DNA from: HRBIN30 sp964534275
GTDB lineage: Bacteria > Desulfobacterota > Binatia > HRBIN30
DNA: 64,000 bases
NCBI GenBank assembly: GCA_964534275.1
Contig: CAZHQG010000015.1
Span: 1 to 64,000, forward strand
Reading direction: 5' to 3'
Part shown: positions 25,373 through 33,699 of the stretch, piece by piece
Numbering within the stretch: position 1 is the stretch's first letter
Layout: every line of letters starts with the position of its first letter
Translations under genes and position numbers: made by a program
Notes under the pieces: generated by a model
Databases searched by the model: none
Told to the model about the DNA's origin: nothing
The model's input: only the letters and a program-made list of their open reading frames with translations

Positions 25373-25816
25373 TTGCTGTGAATATGCAGAATCTCCTTGA
25401 CGTTTGCTGGGTCGAACCTGCGCGACCGAACGCATCGGATATGCATAAGCCAGACTGGTCGAGAGCTGTTCTGTGGCGATAATCGTCTGGGCTTCGAAGG
25501 CGGTGGCGAGAGGCGATTGTAACCAACGGGCACCTTCGTCCAGAGGATGCTGATCACGGGATCATGGGAGCGGTACACCCTCTGAACGAGCGCCAGCCAC
25601 GACGGTGGAACGTTTTGCGGGCGTGCGGAAAACGCGCTCTTTCCCGTGTCGGGCGCAACGAAAGGCACAGGCAGGGGGTTAAAGGGTCCCGGTCGAGCGC
25701 GTGCGTCGTTCGGCGCTCAGCGCTGGTTCATAGGAACGCGCTGGCGGACCACGACGTGAGCACCGTACCGAATTCCCTTGATTCACTTCCGAGGCTCTTC
25801 TAGCCACAGAGAACAC
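25373..25816. other. Intergenic region without a recognised gene
   Basis: About 440 bases between the terminator and fabF. Open frames here are short or antisense and have no recognisable protein features. No hairpin, repeat or RNA motif stood out. The fabF promoter must lie here but no clear -35/-10 pair was seen. Confidence 0.6.
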
Positions 25817-27079
25817 ATGGAGCGGAGTAGACGCCGCGTGGTCATTACAGGCGTAGGCCTGTTGACCCCTCTTGGCTGCAATGTGGAGGAAAACTGGCAG
25901 CGCCTGTGTGCAGGCGAGTCGGGCATCGGGGTGATCGAAAAATTCGATGCCTCGTCGCTGCCAGTACGGATCGCTGGCGAGGTGCGTGGCTTCGATCCCT
26001 CCGTGGTCATGGAACGACGCGAGTTGAAAAAACTCGACTTGTTTTCGCAGTACGCGGTGGTGTGTGCGCATCAAGCATTGACCGATGCCGGTTGGTCGTC
26101 GCCCCTGGCCGATCCTGAGCGCACCGCTGTCATTATCGGTGTCGGCATGGGGGGAATCGCCTCGCTGGAGGACGGAGTCCGGGACTTCTACGAAGGCGGC
26201 ATGAAGCGCGTGAGCGCTTTCTTTATTCCGCGCTTGATCGCAAACATGGCTCCCGCTCACATCGCGTTGAGGTTTGGGCTTCGTGGGGAAAACTTCGCCA
26301 TTGCCAGCGCGTGTGCTTCCGGCGGGCACGCAGTGGGGGAGGCCTTTCGGCGCATCCGTGCGGGGTTTCAGGATGCCGCCGTTGCAGGCGGTGTGGAGGC
26401 ACCCATTACGCCTTTAGGGGTAGCCGGTTTTGCGTCGATGAAAGCCTTGTCGACTCGTAACGACGAACCTGAACGGGCTAGCCGTCCTTTCGACCGGCAA
26501 CGGGATGGCTTCGTGATCGCGGAAGGGGCGGGCATGCTGGTTCTCGAGACTCTAGAGGCGGCACGTGCGCGTGGAGCTCGAGTTTACGCCGAAGTGATTG
26601 GTTATGGGGCGAATGACGATGCGCACCACATGACGAGTCCAGCCCCTGATGGCCGGGGCGCAGCGGAGTGCATGCGCCGAGCACTTGAGGACGCCGGCAT
26701 CGAACCCACCGCGGTTGGCTACATCAACGCGCACGGGACCTCTACGCCGCTGAACGACGCTACGGAAACGTTGGCCATCAAGAGAGTCTTCGGTGGTCAT
26801 GCATACCGTCTGGCGGTGAGTTCGACAAAGTCGATGACCGGCCACACGCTGGGCGCTGCAGGCGCAGTGGAAGCAGTGTACACTGCGCTGACCTTGCAGC
26901 GCCAAATTTTGCCCCCGACGATCAACTACGAAGAGCCGGATCCGGAGTGCGATCTGGACTATGTTCCCAACCGCTCCCGGCCAGCACAAGTAGAGGTCGC
27001 TCTTTCGAATGCATTTGGATTCGGTGGAACGAACTCGACTCTGGTGTTCCGGCGCTTCGATCCAGAAACACAAAGTTAA
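25817..27079 (+). CDS. fabF: Beta-ketoacyl-ACP synthase II
   Basis: 420 residues, normal for FabF, which condenses malonyl-ACP with acyl-ACP in fatty acid elongation. The N-terminus RRVVITGVGLLTPLG is typical. The Cys-His-His triad is in SACASGGHAVGEAF (Cys near residue 165), YINAHGTSTPLNDATE and KSMTGHTLGAAGAVE. The C-terminus SNAFGFGGTNSTLVFRR is also standard. The ATG at 25817 begins the conserved fold. No acyl carrier protein gene is adjacent, so a role in a specialised lipid is possible. Two ArsA-like ATPase genes follow on the same strand after 29 bases. Confidence 0.92.
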   Translation: MERSRRRVVITGVGLLTPLGCNVEENWQRLCAGESGIGVIEKFDASSLPVRIAGEVRGFDPSVVMERRELKKLDLFSQYAVVCAHQALTDAGWSSPLADPERTAVIIGVGMGGIASLEDGVRDFYEGGMKRVSAFFIPRLIANMAPAHIALRFGLRGENFAIASACASGGHAVGEAFRRIRAGFQDAAVAGGVEAPITPLGVAGFASMKALSTRNDEPERASRPFDRQRDGFVIAEGAGMLVLETLEAARARGARVYAEVIGYGANDDAHHMTSPAPDGRGAAECMRRALEDAGIEPTAVGYINAHGTSTPLNDATETLAIKRVFGGHAYRLAVSSTKSMTGHTLGAAGAVEAVYTALTLQRQILPPTINYEEPDPECDLDYVPNRSRPAQVEVALSNAFGFGGTNSTLVFRRFDPETQS

Positions 27080-27108
27080 GTTGTCCCAAGGAGAATGCTG
27101 AGGGTTCG

Positions 27109-28113
27109 ATGGAGAGGGAGAATCCCGTACCGTTTATCGACCGGCGACTCTGGATCGTCGTGGGAAAAGGCGGGGTAGGAAAAACGACCCTCAGCGTTTT
27201 GCTCGGCATCTGGGCGGCGGCACAAGGGAAGCGTGCTCTCATTGCAGAAGTAGACGGAGCTGGGCGTGCAGCCTGGCTCCTCGGATTGCAACCGGCTCCA
27301 GTCGGGGAAGCCAAGCTCGCCCAAGCGAACTTGGCAGTGATGTCCGTGGAAGGAAGCGCGGCGCTGGCCGAGTACCTTCGCTTGATCCTTCCCGTGCGCC
27401 GATTGCTGGACGTGGTGTTCGCCAGTCGGATCTACCAGTACTTTGTTGCCGCGGCTCCGGGCCTCAAGGAACTCATGACGGTCGGGAAAATTTGGTACGA
27501 AGCCGAGAAGACAGATCCGACCACAGGCGAACGGGCGTGGGACCTGGTGATCATGGATGCTCCTGCAACTGGCCACAGCTTACAGTATCTCGGCATGCCG
27601 AAAGCGGCTCACGAAGTTTTTCGAGCAGGCTTGGTGGGGCGGGAGAGTCAGCGGCTAATGGACCTGTTGACGGATGCGAGAAAAACCGCGGTGCATCTTG
27701 TGACCACGGCGGAGGAGATGCCGGTCAACGAGAGCTTCGAAATGTACGACCGCTTACGCAACGAACTCTCGATGCCCTTGGGGTACTTGGTGGTGAACCG
27801 CTTGCACCGACGGAGGTTCGACCGTACCAAGCTGGCGGAGCTGCGACAACGCAGCTCCGGGATGTCGGAGCGCGAACGCGATCTCGCGGCAGCCGTACTC
27901 GATCGTGCATTGGAAGAGGAGGGTTGGAGCGCCATCCATGCCGAGAACCTTCAAAGGCTGAGCGAGAGGATTCCACTGCCTCGCTTGGAACTCCCGTTCA
28001 TCTTTGCGGAGGAGTTCGGCCCTTCCCACCTTCAAACCTTACTGCGTGCCATGGACGCGCAAATTGTTCGTGGCCCGCGCCGTTTGCAAAGCCATGGATT
28101 CCCCGTTGGATAA
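27109..28113 (+). CDS. ArsA/Get3-family ATPase (first of two)
   Basis: 334 residues with the deviant Walker A loop WIVVGKGGVGKTTLSVLLG near the N-terminus. A switch-like region follows (LVIMDAPATGHSLQYLGMP near residue 150), then VVNRLHRRRFDR, a nucleotide-base-contacting region. The family comprises dimeric ATPases, including arsenite-efflux ArsA and the tail-anchored protein chaperone Get3. No metal-binding Cys triad of ArsA and no arsB or arsR neighbour is seen, so arsenic resistance is unlikely. It overlaps the next ArsA-like gene by 20 bases. The pair may act as a heterodimer equivalent to the two halves of ArsA. Confidence 0.85.
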   Translation: MERENPVPFIDRRLWIVVGKGGVGKTTLSVLLGIWAAAQGKRALIAEVDGAGRAAWLLGLQPAPVGEAKLAQANLAVMSVEGSAALAEYLRLILPVRRLLDVVFASRIYQYFVAAAPGLKELMTVGKIWYEAEKTDPTTGERAWDLVIMDAPATGHSLQYLGMPKAAHEVFRAGLVGRESQRLMDLLTDARKTAVHLVTTAEEMPVNESFEMYDRLRNELSMPLGYLVVNRLHRRRFDRTKLAELRQRSSGMSERERDLAAAVLDRALEEEGWSAIHAENLQRLSERIPLPRLELPFIFAEEFGPSHLQTLLRAMDAQIVRGPRRLQSHGFPVG

Positions 28114-29233
28114 TGTGTTGGAACACCACCGGATTTTAGTGTGCGCTGGTTCTGGTGGTGTGGGGAAAACCACAACTGCAGCCGCGGTTGCCCTACGCGC
28201 TGCTCAGCGGGGGCAGCGGACGATCGTGATGACCATCGACCCAGCGAAACGCCTCGCCGATGCGCTTGGCGTGAGCGCCATCGGTGACGAGCCCGTGGAG
28301 GTGCGGTTACCCCGTACGGCTCGAGGGACCCTGGCAGCCATGATGCTCGACCAAAAAGGGGCGTGGGATCGGTTGGTGGAACGGCATGCCCCAAGCGACG
28401 AAATCCGGCAGCGCATTTTGAACAATCGGTTTTATCAGCACCTTTCACAGAGTTTTGCAGGGTCGCAGGAGTACATGGCCATCGAGCAGTTGCGTGCGTT
28501 GCACGAAAGCGGCCAGTACGACCTGATCGTTGTCGACACCCCACCGACACGCCATGCCCTCGACTTTCTAGAAGCTCCGCAGCGGCTTGCGGATTTTCTC
28601 GATCGAAACATCGTGCGCTGGTTCGTCAAACCGTACTTTTCCGCCAGTTGGGCTACTGTGCGCCTGGTCAACCGTACCGTCGGTTTTCTCTTCCGGCGAC
28701 TCGAAGAGGCCACGGGTGTTTCTGCGTTGGCAGAAGTGTCGGAGTTCTTCACTGCCATGGCCGGTTTGTTCGAGAATTTCGAGCCCCGCGTGCGCCGCGT
28801 GTACGAGCTCCTGCGCGCACCGGACACGGGTTTCTTGCTCGTCACGTCTTCCGAAGAGCAGGTTTTGCAGGAGGCCGAATTTTTCCTGCAGCAAATTCAT
28901 CGCCTCGGCGTGCACCTGAGAGCGATCGTGGTCAATCGCGTGCATCGCGAGTTCTTAGTGCGGGGGAAAGCGCCGTCGCGTCAGGCGGTCATTCGGATCA
29001 TGCGCAAGTTAGGTGCCGACCCGAACTTGGCGGAAGCCCTGGCGGAGAACTTCGAGCTGTACCAAGCGCTCGGCCGCGGTGATGTGCTTCGACTGGAAGC
29101 GTTTCAACGTTTAGTTCCGGCAGAAACGGCTGTCGTGTTGGTGCCCAATTTGGCCACAGACATCCACAGTTTGCAGGGACTCGAGTTGCTGCACGCTCAT
29201 TTGTTCGCGTCGGACCTCGACGCCGCTGCTTGA
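28094..29233 (+). CDS. ArsA/Get3-family ATPase (second of two)
   Basis: 379 residues with ILVCAGSGGVGKTTTAAAVA (Walker A), TIDPAKRLADALG (switch I-like) and LIVVDTPPTRHALDFLEAP (switch II/DTxP motif), then VVNRVHREFLVRG. A hydrophobic helical stretch lies between about residues 165 and 215, where Get3 binds clients. The ATG at 28094 overlaps the end of the preceding ATPase gene, implying coupled translation. Sequence differences from its neighbour (TIDPAKRL here, EVDGAGRA there) suggest distinct subunit roles in one complex. No arsenical genes nearby. Confidence 0.87.
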   Translation: MDSPLDNVLEHHRILVCAGSGGVGKTTTAAAVALRAAQRGQRTIVMTIDPAKRLADALGVSAIGDEPVEVRLPRTARGTLAAMMLDQKGAWDRLVERHAPSDEIRQRILNNRFYQHLSQSFAGSQEYMAIEQLRALHESGQYDLIVVDTPPTRHALDFLEAPQRLADFLDRNIVRWFVKPYFSASWATVRLVNRTVGFLFRRLEEATGVSALAEVSEFFTAMAGLFENFEPRVRRVYELLRAPDTGFLLVTSSEEQVLQEAEFFLQQIHRLGVHLRAIVVNRVHREFLVRGKAPSRQAVIRIMRKLGADPNLAEALAENFELYQALGRGDVLRLEAFQRLVPAETAVVLVPNLATDIHSLQGLELLHAHLFASDLDAAA

Positions 29234-29332
29234 GCACGGCGTAGCCGGAATTTTCAGCTTGAGCTAGAGCAACGAAGCGGGTTATGAACGTTCCACGACA
29301 TCGGAGATGATGTCTAGGCCAAGGAGGGGACG

Positions 29333-29614
29333 ATGCCGAGGGAAAGAGCGTTGCGGATCCATCCTGACCTGCGAGTTGCCGACCTCAAGCGCCGCCATCA
29401 AAGCGCTGCGCGACTGATGAACGTGAAGGTTCCTGCGGAAATAGGCGATGCGGTGCAGGAGTTAGCGGCTGCGTTGGGAGTGACCAAAACAGAAGTAGTC
29501 ATTGCACTACTGAACCATGGTCTGGAGGTTGCGTCGAAGGCGCTGAAAGATGTCCGGCCCGGTGGCGAAAGTCCCACGAGACGGTCGCGGCGAGCAGCGG
29601 CGGGCCGGTCCTAG
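29333..29614 (+). CDS. Ribbon-helix-helix-type small protein
   Basis: 93 residues. The centre reads LMNVKVPAEIGDAVQELAAA then LGVTKTEVVIALLNHGLEVA: a beta strand followed by two helices, the ribbon-helix-helix DNA-binding fold. The tail is basic (RRSRRAAAGRS). AAGGAGGGGACG just before the ATG is an excellent ribosome site, supporting a real gene. No toxin gene sits beside it. It may be a small transcription factor; its target is unknown. It is convergent with the hot-dog hydratase gene, 7 bases apart. Confidence 0.7.
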   Translation: MPRERALRIHPDLRVADLKRRHQSAARLMNVKVPAEIGDAVQELAAALGVTKTEVVIALLNHGLEVASKALKDVRPGGESPTRRSRRAAAGRS

Positions 29615-29621
29615 CTGTGGC

Positions 29622-30683
29622 TCAGCAGTAGTGGCTGCGTCGTTTCACCGCGATTTCTCGCTCCAGGTAAAAGATCTCGACGCGTTTCGTTTCGCCTCCC
29701 TCTCGCACGAATTTGTGCCCGCGTAGAATCGTATCGACGATGCCGAGGTCGGGCCGGCCCGGAAAATCTCGCTTAGCCTTGATTTCCGTGGATGCGAACA
29801 CAGTGTCGCCGGCAAAAACGGGTGCGGTGTGCTTGCCAGACTTGTACACGATGTCGTACAGCGCGTTGTCAGCTACGTCTGGGCAGGACAACCCGAGGCA
29901 CAAGTTGAAGGGAATCCCACCGTACACGATGAGCTGGCCTCCCAGGTAACGTTCGGGGTTTTGGTCGATCATGAACTGGTTGCAATGCACCTGGGAGGTG
30001 TTGTCGAGCATTGCCGTCCAAGCGATGTGTTCCGTTGTGATGACTCTCCCTCGGGAGTGTTCGAGGATGTCACCGGGAGTGAAATCTTCGAAGTACGTGT
30101 CGGGGCTCGTTAAGTGGGCAAGCTCTTTGTACCCGCGCGAAGGATCATAAGGTGGGAGCCGAAGCTCACAGGGAACCACGGGAGCTTCGGCTAGGGAGGC
30201 TTCCTGGACCACGGCATCGGGGCGACTCTTCCACACCTGTACCTTACGCTCGTAGGTCAGGACCACCTCTCCGTGCTGGTTACGGCCCGTGGTTTGTACG
30301 TGCACCACACCCAGATCGGGCTCTCGGGATGACGGCCGCACGCCGAGGACGAGCGACTCGACCTCGATGGTGTCTCCAATGTAGACCGGCACACCAAAGC
30401 GCATGTTGATGTACTCCAGGTTCGCGCGTGCATTTTCGGAGATGTCTTCGACGCTTTGGCTGAAGACGACCGCCATCACCAACCCCGGCGGGAGAATCAT
30501 GTCGTGAAAGCCATAACGCTGCGCGTAGCGACGATTTTTACTAAGAGGGTTGGTGGTCATGTCGTACTCGGTAAAAGCGTTGAACAGCCCCTCCGTGATC
30601 GTCTTGCCCACCTTGTGACGAAACACGTGGCCAACCCGGAAGTCTTCGAGGAAATTTCCTTTCCGCTTGTAAATGACTGCCAT
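29622..30683 (-). CDS. Tandem hot-dog (MaoC-type) hydratase, mesaconyl-CoA hydratase-like
   Basis: 353 residues made of two MaoC/hot-dog domains. The first has NFLEDFRVGHVFRHKVGKTI and FHDMILPPGLVMAVVFSQSV. The second has YFEDFTPGDILEHSRGRVIT and EHIAWTAMLDNTSQVHCNQF, with the Asp/His hydratase pair plausible in the latter. Length and architecture match mesaconyl-CoA (beta-methylmalyl-CoA) hydratases, but related tandem hot-dog enzymes act on other enoyl-CoAs. No other gene of the ethylmalonyl-CoA or 3-hydroxypropionate pathways is nearby, so the name is provisional. A GAGGAG site precedes the ATG at 30683. Confidence 0.75.
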   Translation of the reverse strand: MAVIYKRKGNFLEDFRVGHVFRHKVGKTITEGLFNAFTEYDMTTNPLSKNRRYAQRYGFHDMILPPGLVMAVVFSQSVEDISENARANLEYINMRFGVPVYIGDTIEVESLVLGVRPSSREPDLGVVHVQTTGRNQHGEVVLTYERKVQVWKSRPDAVVQEASLAEAPVVPCELRLPPYDPSRGYKELAHLTSPDTYFEDFTPGDILEHSRGRVITTEHIAWTAMLDNTSQVHCNQFMIDQNPERYLGGQLIVYGGIPFNLCLGLSCPDVADNALYDIVYKSGKHTAPVFAGDTVFASTEIKAKRDFPGRPDLGIVDTILRGHKFVREGGETKRVEIFYLEREIAVKRRSHYC

Positions 30684-30793
30684 TCTTCACTCCTCGCCTT
30701 TATCAAGCCTTGCTTGGTAAGCAGCTCCCCTTGCAGCGGAGCTACGAGGGCCCTTTCATCGCGAGCACGAGTGGGCGAGTCAAGGGAACGTGC

Positions 30794-31579
30794 ATGACGA
30801 TGTCAGGCAAGCCAGGTATGCAGTACCCGAGTTCCGCCGGGGACATTAAAGACTCCGCTGCACTTGCGGAAGCAATCGAAGGGGTCGCGAAATCCTTGCG
30901 GTTGGAGATGCCTGCGCCCAAAGGATCTCCATTCTACGGACTCGACCACGGCGTGCCCTACGCGGTGGAGCTGCTTCATCTTCTTGGCTCTCAGGGGATC
31001 TTCCGGAAGTACGAGTTTGTCCTGGAAGTGTTTAGTGGCTTGGGTGGACGCGCTCGGTGGGCTACACGCCAATTCGGCTGCCGCGTGCTCGGTCTCGAAC
31101 CAGACCTTCACGCGGCACAGATTGCCACAAGGCTCGGTGAGTCTTCAGGGACGCTTGGAGAGACTGTATTCTGCGGAGGAGCACCGGAGACCTTACCGTT
31201 TCGTTCTGGCGCGTTTACGCATGCTTGGTGGCTGGACCCCCGCAGAGGGATGCGCGTGGAGGACTCGCTCAGCGAGATTAGCCGAGTCGTGCGGGACGGC
31301 GGATACTTCGCATGGGTGCTCCAGGAAGAGAAAGCTTCTCGGGAATGGGCGCGTGAACAGCTACGGGCGACAGGATTTGTGGTTACGGAGGAGCGTCGCA
31401 CTCGAGTTGTGGCGCCGGACACGACCCGTCGCGTGGCGGAGCAACGGCTCGAGCGCTTGTTACAAGCGCGTGCACCGTTGCTCAAGATGTGGAAGGAACA
31501 AACAGGGTGGGACTCGCGGATGCCAGAAAGCTTGATGTTGCTTTTTGCACGACGGGAGGCGAAACGAGTGGCGGGATGA
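30794..31579 (+). CDS. SAM-dependent methyltransferase (class I, type 11-like)
   Basis: 261 residues. The SAM-binding core is recognisable: FVLEVFSGLGGRARWATRQF (motif I region), GCRVLGLEPDLHAAQIA (acidic residue after strand 2), GGAPETLPFRSGAFTHAWWL (motif II-like) and ISRVVRDGGYFAWVLQEE (motif III). The LEVFSGLGG loop is a slightly unusual form of DxGxGxG. Substrate unknown. GGGAAC before the ATG at 30794 is a modest ribosome site; ATG 30800 is also possible. The stop overlaps the ATG of the next gene (ATGA), indicating coupled translation. Confidence 0.75.
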   Translation: MTMSGKPGMQYPSSAGDIKDSAALAEAIEGVAKSLRLEMPAPKGSPFYGLDHGVPYAVELLHLLGSQGIFRKYEFVLEVFSGLGGRARWATRQFGCRVLGLEPDLHAAQIATRLGESSGTLGETVFCGGAPETLPFRSGAFTHAWWLDPRRGMRVEDSLSEISRVVRDGGYFAWVLQEEKASREWAREQLRATGFVVTEERRTRVVAPDTTRRVAEQRLERLLQARAPLLKMWKEQTGWDSRMPESLMLLFARREAKRVAG

Positions 31580-32106
31580 TGCATGCCCGAGGCGAAGCTG
31601 GCAGTACGAGCCTGACTCCACAAGCAAAGCACGGTTCCCTGTGGTGGTGGCTCGGGGCGTTAGCAGTGGCGCTTACGCTCTCGATGCTGGTATGCAGCCG
31701 AGCGAGCTATGGCGGTGGCGTCTCGTGTGTAGAGGTCTTAAGGGAGGCAAACCGCATGACCCGTCAAACCACGGGGCAAGTACCTACGCTGGGTCAACTC
31801 GCAAAGCGAGTTGGAGCACCCGCGGCCGTTGTGGAACGCTGCCTACATTCATACGGACGGCGCGCACGTCGCGAAGGTGCAGAAACGCATGAAAGTGCCG
31901 AAGCGTTGCTCGAAGAATTGGAAAGCGAGGAGGCTGAAGAGACGTTTGCGGAGGACGTAGAAGAGCCCGGGGCTCGTGAGCGGCCCGTGCGGGAGCCGCA
32001 GCCGCGGTACCTGTCGATTCGGCCAACACCAGGGGCGCAGCCAGGATTGTCCGTCGCACCAAGCGAATCAGAACGGCTGGAGGAGGACCTGCAGCGCGAG
32101 CGCTAA
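31576..32106 (+). CDS. Small single-pass membrane protein, unknown
   Basis: 176 residues starting at an ATG that overlaps the methyltransferase stop. One transmembrane segment (SLWWWLGALAVALTLSMLVC, residues 25-44) is followed by a helical domain with TLGQLAKRVGAPAAVVERCL, which resembles a helix-turn-helix or a small winged domain. An acidic stretch (ALLEELESEEAEETFAEDVE) and a Pro/Arg-rich tail follow. I do not recognise the family. The coupling suggests it works with the methyltransferase. A longer in-frame upstream reading is a shadow of that gene. Confidence 0.6.
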   Translation: MMHARGEAGSTSLTPQAKHGSLWWWLGALAVALTLSMLVCSRASYGGGVSCVEVLREANRMTRQTTGQVPTLGQLAKRVGAPAAVVERCLHSYGRRARREGAETHESAEALLEELESEEAEETFAEDVEEPGARERPVREPQPRYLSIRPTPGAQPGLSVAPSESERLEEDLQRER

Positions 32107-32190
32107 CGTCAATCGCCCTAAAATTGGTGCGAACGTCTTCGAGTTGCCTTTTGCCTGGAGGCTGGGAAGCGCGGGTTCGCGGCGGTCAAC

Positions 32191-32778
32191 TCAATGCGAA
32201 ATGGAAAAGGGACGAGCCAGCAATACCTCGCCTTTGTTGCCAAACACGTACACCGTGACCGTGTGAAACGTCGTCGGGCCATTCGGCATCGGAATCGAAC
32301 CAGATACTTTTTGCCAGCTTGGCGTGAGGGTCAGTGGCGCCCCGGACGAGACGCTGCCGCCTCGGAAATATCCAGCGGAGCTAAACGGGCCGCTGGGTGT
32401 GAGTGTCGGCCACGCGCCCACAAATTTCTTTTCGGCTTGCTCTCCGCGAGCGACCAAAAAGAGCTGGCAATCGAGTGGCCGAGTTGTCGCTGTACGCAGG
32501 CGCAGCGTAATTCGCAGTTGCCACTCGGTTCCCACCCTCTCTGGACGCGCGCTGAACCCTTCGAACTCGATCAGAGCGGCCGGGTCGGACAACGGTTCCG
32601 GATCCTCGCTTCGAGGGGACTCGACGATCTTGAGGGTGAGGTATCCAAGCGCCGCGACAAGGGCCACCAAACCGGTGTAACCCAGAGAGCTGAGAAGCCG
32701 CTTGCGTTCGCGGAGAACTGACCAATTCAACGCCGTGCCTCGTCTTGGCTGATTAACGACCGGTACGGTCCCCCACAA
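32191..32778 (-). CDS. Membrane-anchored protein of unknown function
   Basis: About 195 residues with one transmembrane segment (LGYTGLVALVAALGYLTLKI, about residues 32-51). A periplasmic beta-rich domain follows (FEGFSARPERVGTEWQLRIT, then WQKVSGSIPMPNGPTTFHTV). It looks like a small immunoglobulin-like or lipoprotein-type domain, and no family is recognised. The first codon at 32778 is TTG and an internal TTG is also possible, so the start is uncertain. The gene is convergent with the small membrane protein and divergent from the slipin gene. Confidence 0.5.
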   Translation of the reverse strand: MWGTVPVVNQPRRGTALNWSVLRERKRLLSSLGYTGLVALVAALGYLTLKIVESPRSEDPEPLSDPAALIEFEGFSARPERVGTEWQLRITLRLRTATTRPLDCQLFLVARGEQAEKKFVGAWPTLTPSGPFSSAGYFRGGSVSSGAPLTLTPSWQKVSGSIPMPNGPTTFHTVTVYVFGNKGEVLLARPFSISH

Positions 32779-32928
32779 CGCACAAACCCCTAGTGGAGAA
32801 ATGCCTCACGTGCGTCGGCGAACACTCGAACTCGAAATGTGAAGCCCGATCGCAAAACGTGGGGACGACAAGTAGGAGCGCTGCGCGTTCTATGGTATCG
32901 TGACTCGACGTTGAGCGAGGAGGACCAC

Positions 32929-33693
32929 ATGGAGCTTGGTTCGGTAGCTACAGTACTCATTATTGGGCTCGCCCTATTGGTGTCGGGCGTGAAAATTATT
33001 CGAGAGTACGAGCGGGCGGTGGTATTCCGGCTGGGACGAATCACACCCGCGCGTGGACCCGGGATCATTTATGTGATCCCGCTCATCGAGCAAATGTATC
33101 GAATGGATTTGCGGACGGTGACCTTGGACGTTCCGTCGCAGGATGTCATCACGCGCGACAACGTGTCGGTCAAGGTGAACGCAGTCCTGTATTTTCGCGT
33201 GGTCGACGCCAATCGAGCAGCAATCGAAGTACAGAACTACTTGTATGCTGCCTCGCAGATTGCCCAAACGACCTTACGGAGTGTTTGCGGCCAAGCGTAC
33301 CTCGACGAACTCTTGGCCGAACGGGAGCGTTTCAACGCGCGGTTGCAGGAAATCATCGATACACACACAGAACCTTGGGGCGTGAAAGTGGTTGCGGTGG
33401 AGGTCAAGCACATCGACTTGCCCGTCGAAATGCAGCGGTCGATCGCCCGTCAAGCCGAAGCGGAGCGTCTGCGACGAGCGAAAATCATCAACGCTGAGGG
33501 AGAATACCAGGCGGCGCTGAAACTCACCGAGGCGGCTAGCATCATGGAGAAGGAGCCGGTGGCCATCCAGTTGCGGTTGCTCCAAGCCTTGGCTCAAGTG
33601 GGAACGGAACGGAACAACACAGTGATTGTTCCGGTGCCTGTAGACTTGGTACGCACGCTGTTGGAGCGTCGGCAGCCACAAGCTGCTAATTGA
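32929..33693 (+). CDS. Slipin, SPFH/stomatin-family membrane protein
   Basis: 255 residues. An N-terminal membrane hairpin (SVATVLIIGLALLVSGVKII) precedes the SPFH domain, with YERAVVFRLGRITPARGPGI, VPSQDVITRDNVSVKVNAVL and LRSVCGQAYLDELLAERERF. A coiled-coil tail (RQAEAERLRRAKIINAEGEY) mediates oligomerisation. Such proteins scaffold membrane microdomains and usually pair with an NfeD protease-like partner, which is absent here. GAGGAGGA at 32917-32924 supports the ATG. It is followed 6 bases later by a peptidase gene on the same strand. Confidence 0.9.
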   Translation: MELGSVATVLIIGLALLVSGVKIIREYERAVVFRLGRITPARGPGIIYVIPLIEQMYRMDLRTVTLDVPSQDVITRDNVSVKVNAVLYFRVVDANRAAIEVQNYLYAASQIAQTTLRSVCGQAYLDELLAERERFNARLQEIIDTHTEPWGVKVVAVEVKHIDLPVEMQRSIARQAEAERLRRAKIINAEGEYQAALKLTEAASIMEKEPVAIQLRLLQALAQVGTERNNTVIVPVPVDLVRTLLERRQPQAAN

Positions 33694-33699
33694 GCCCAT

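Noticed and set aside
27109..29233. Arsenic-resistance operon
   Set aside because: Only ArsA-like ATPases are present; no arsB, arsC, arsR or metal-ligand Cys motif was found.
29333..29614. Toxin-antitoxin module
   Set aside because: The RHH protein has no adjacent toxin-sized partner gene on the same strand.
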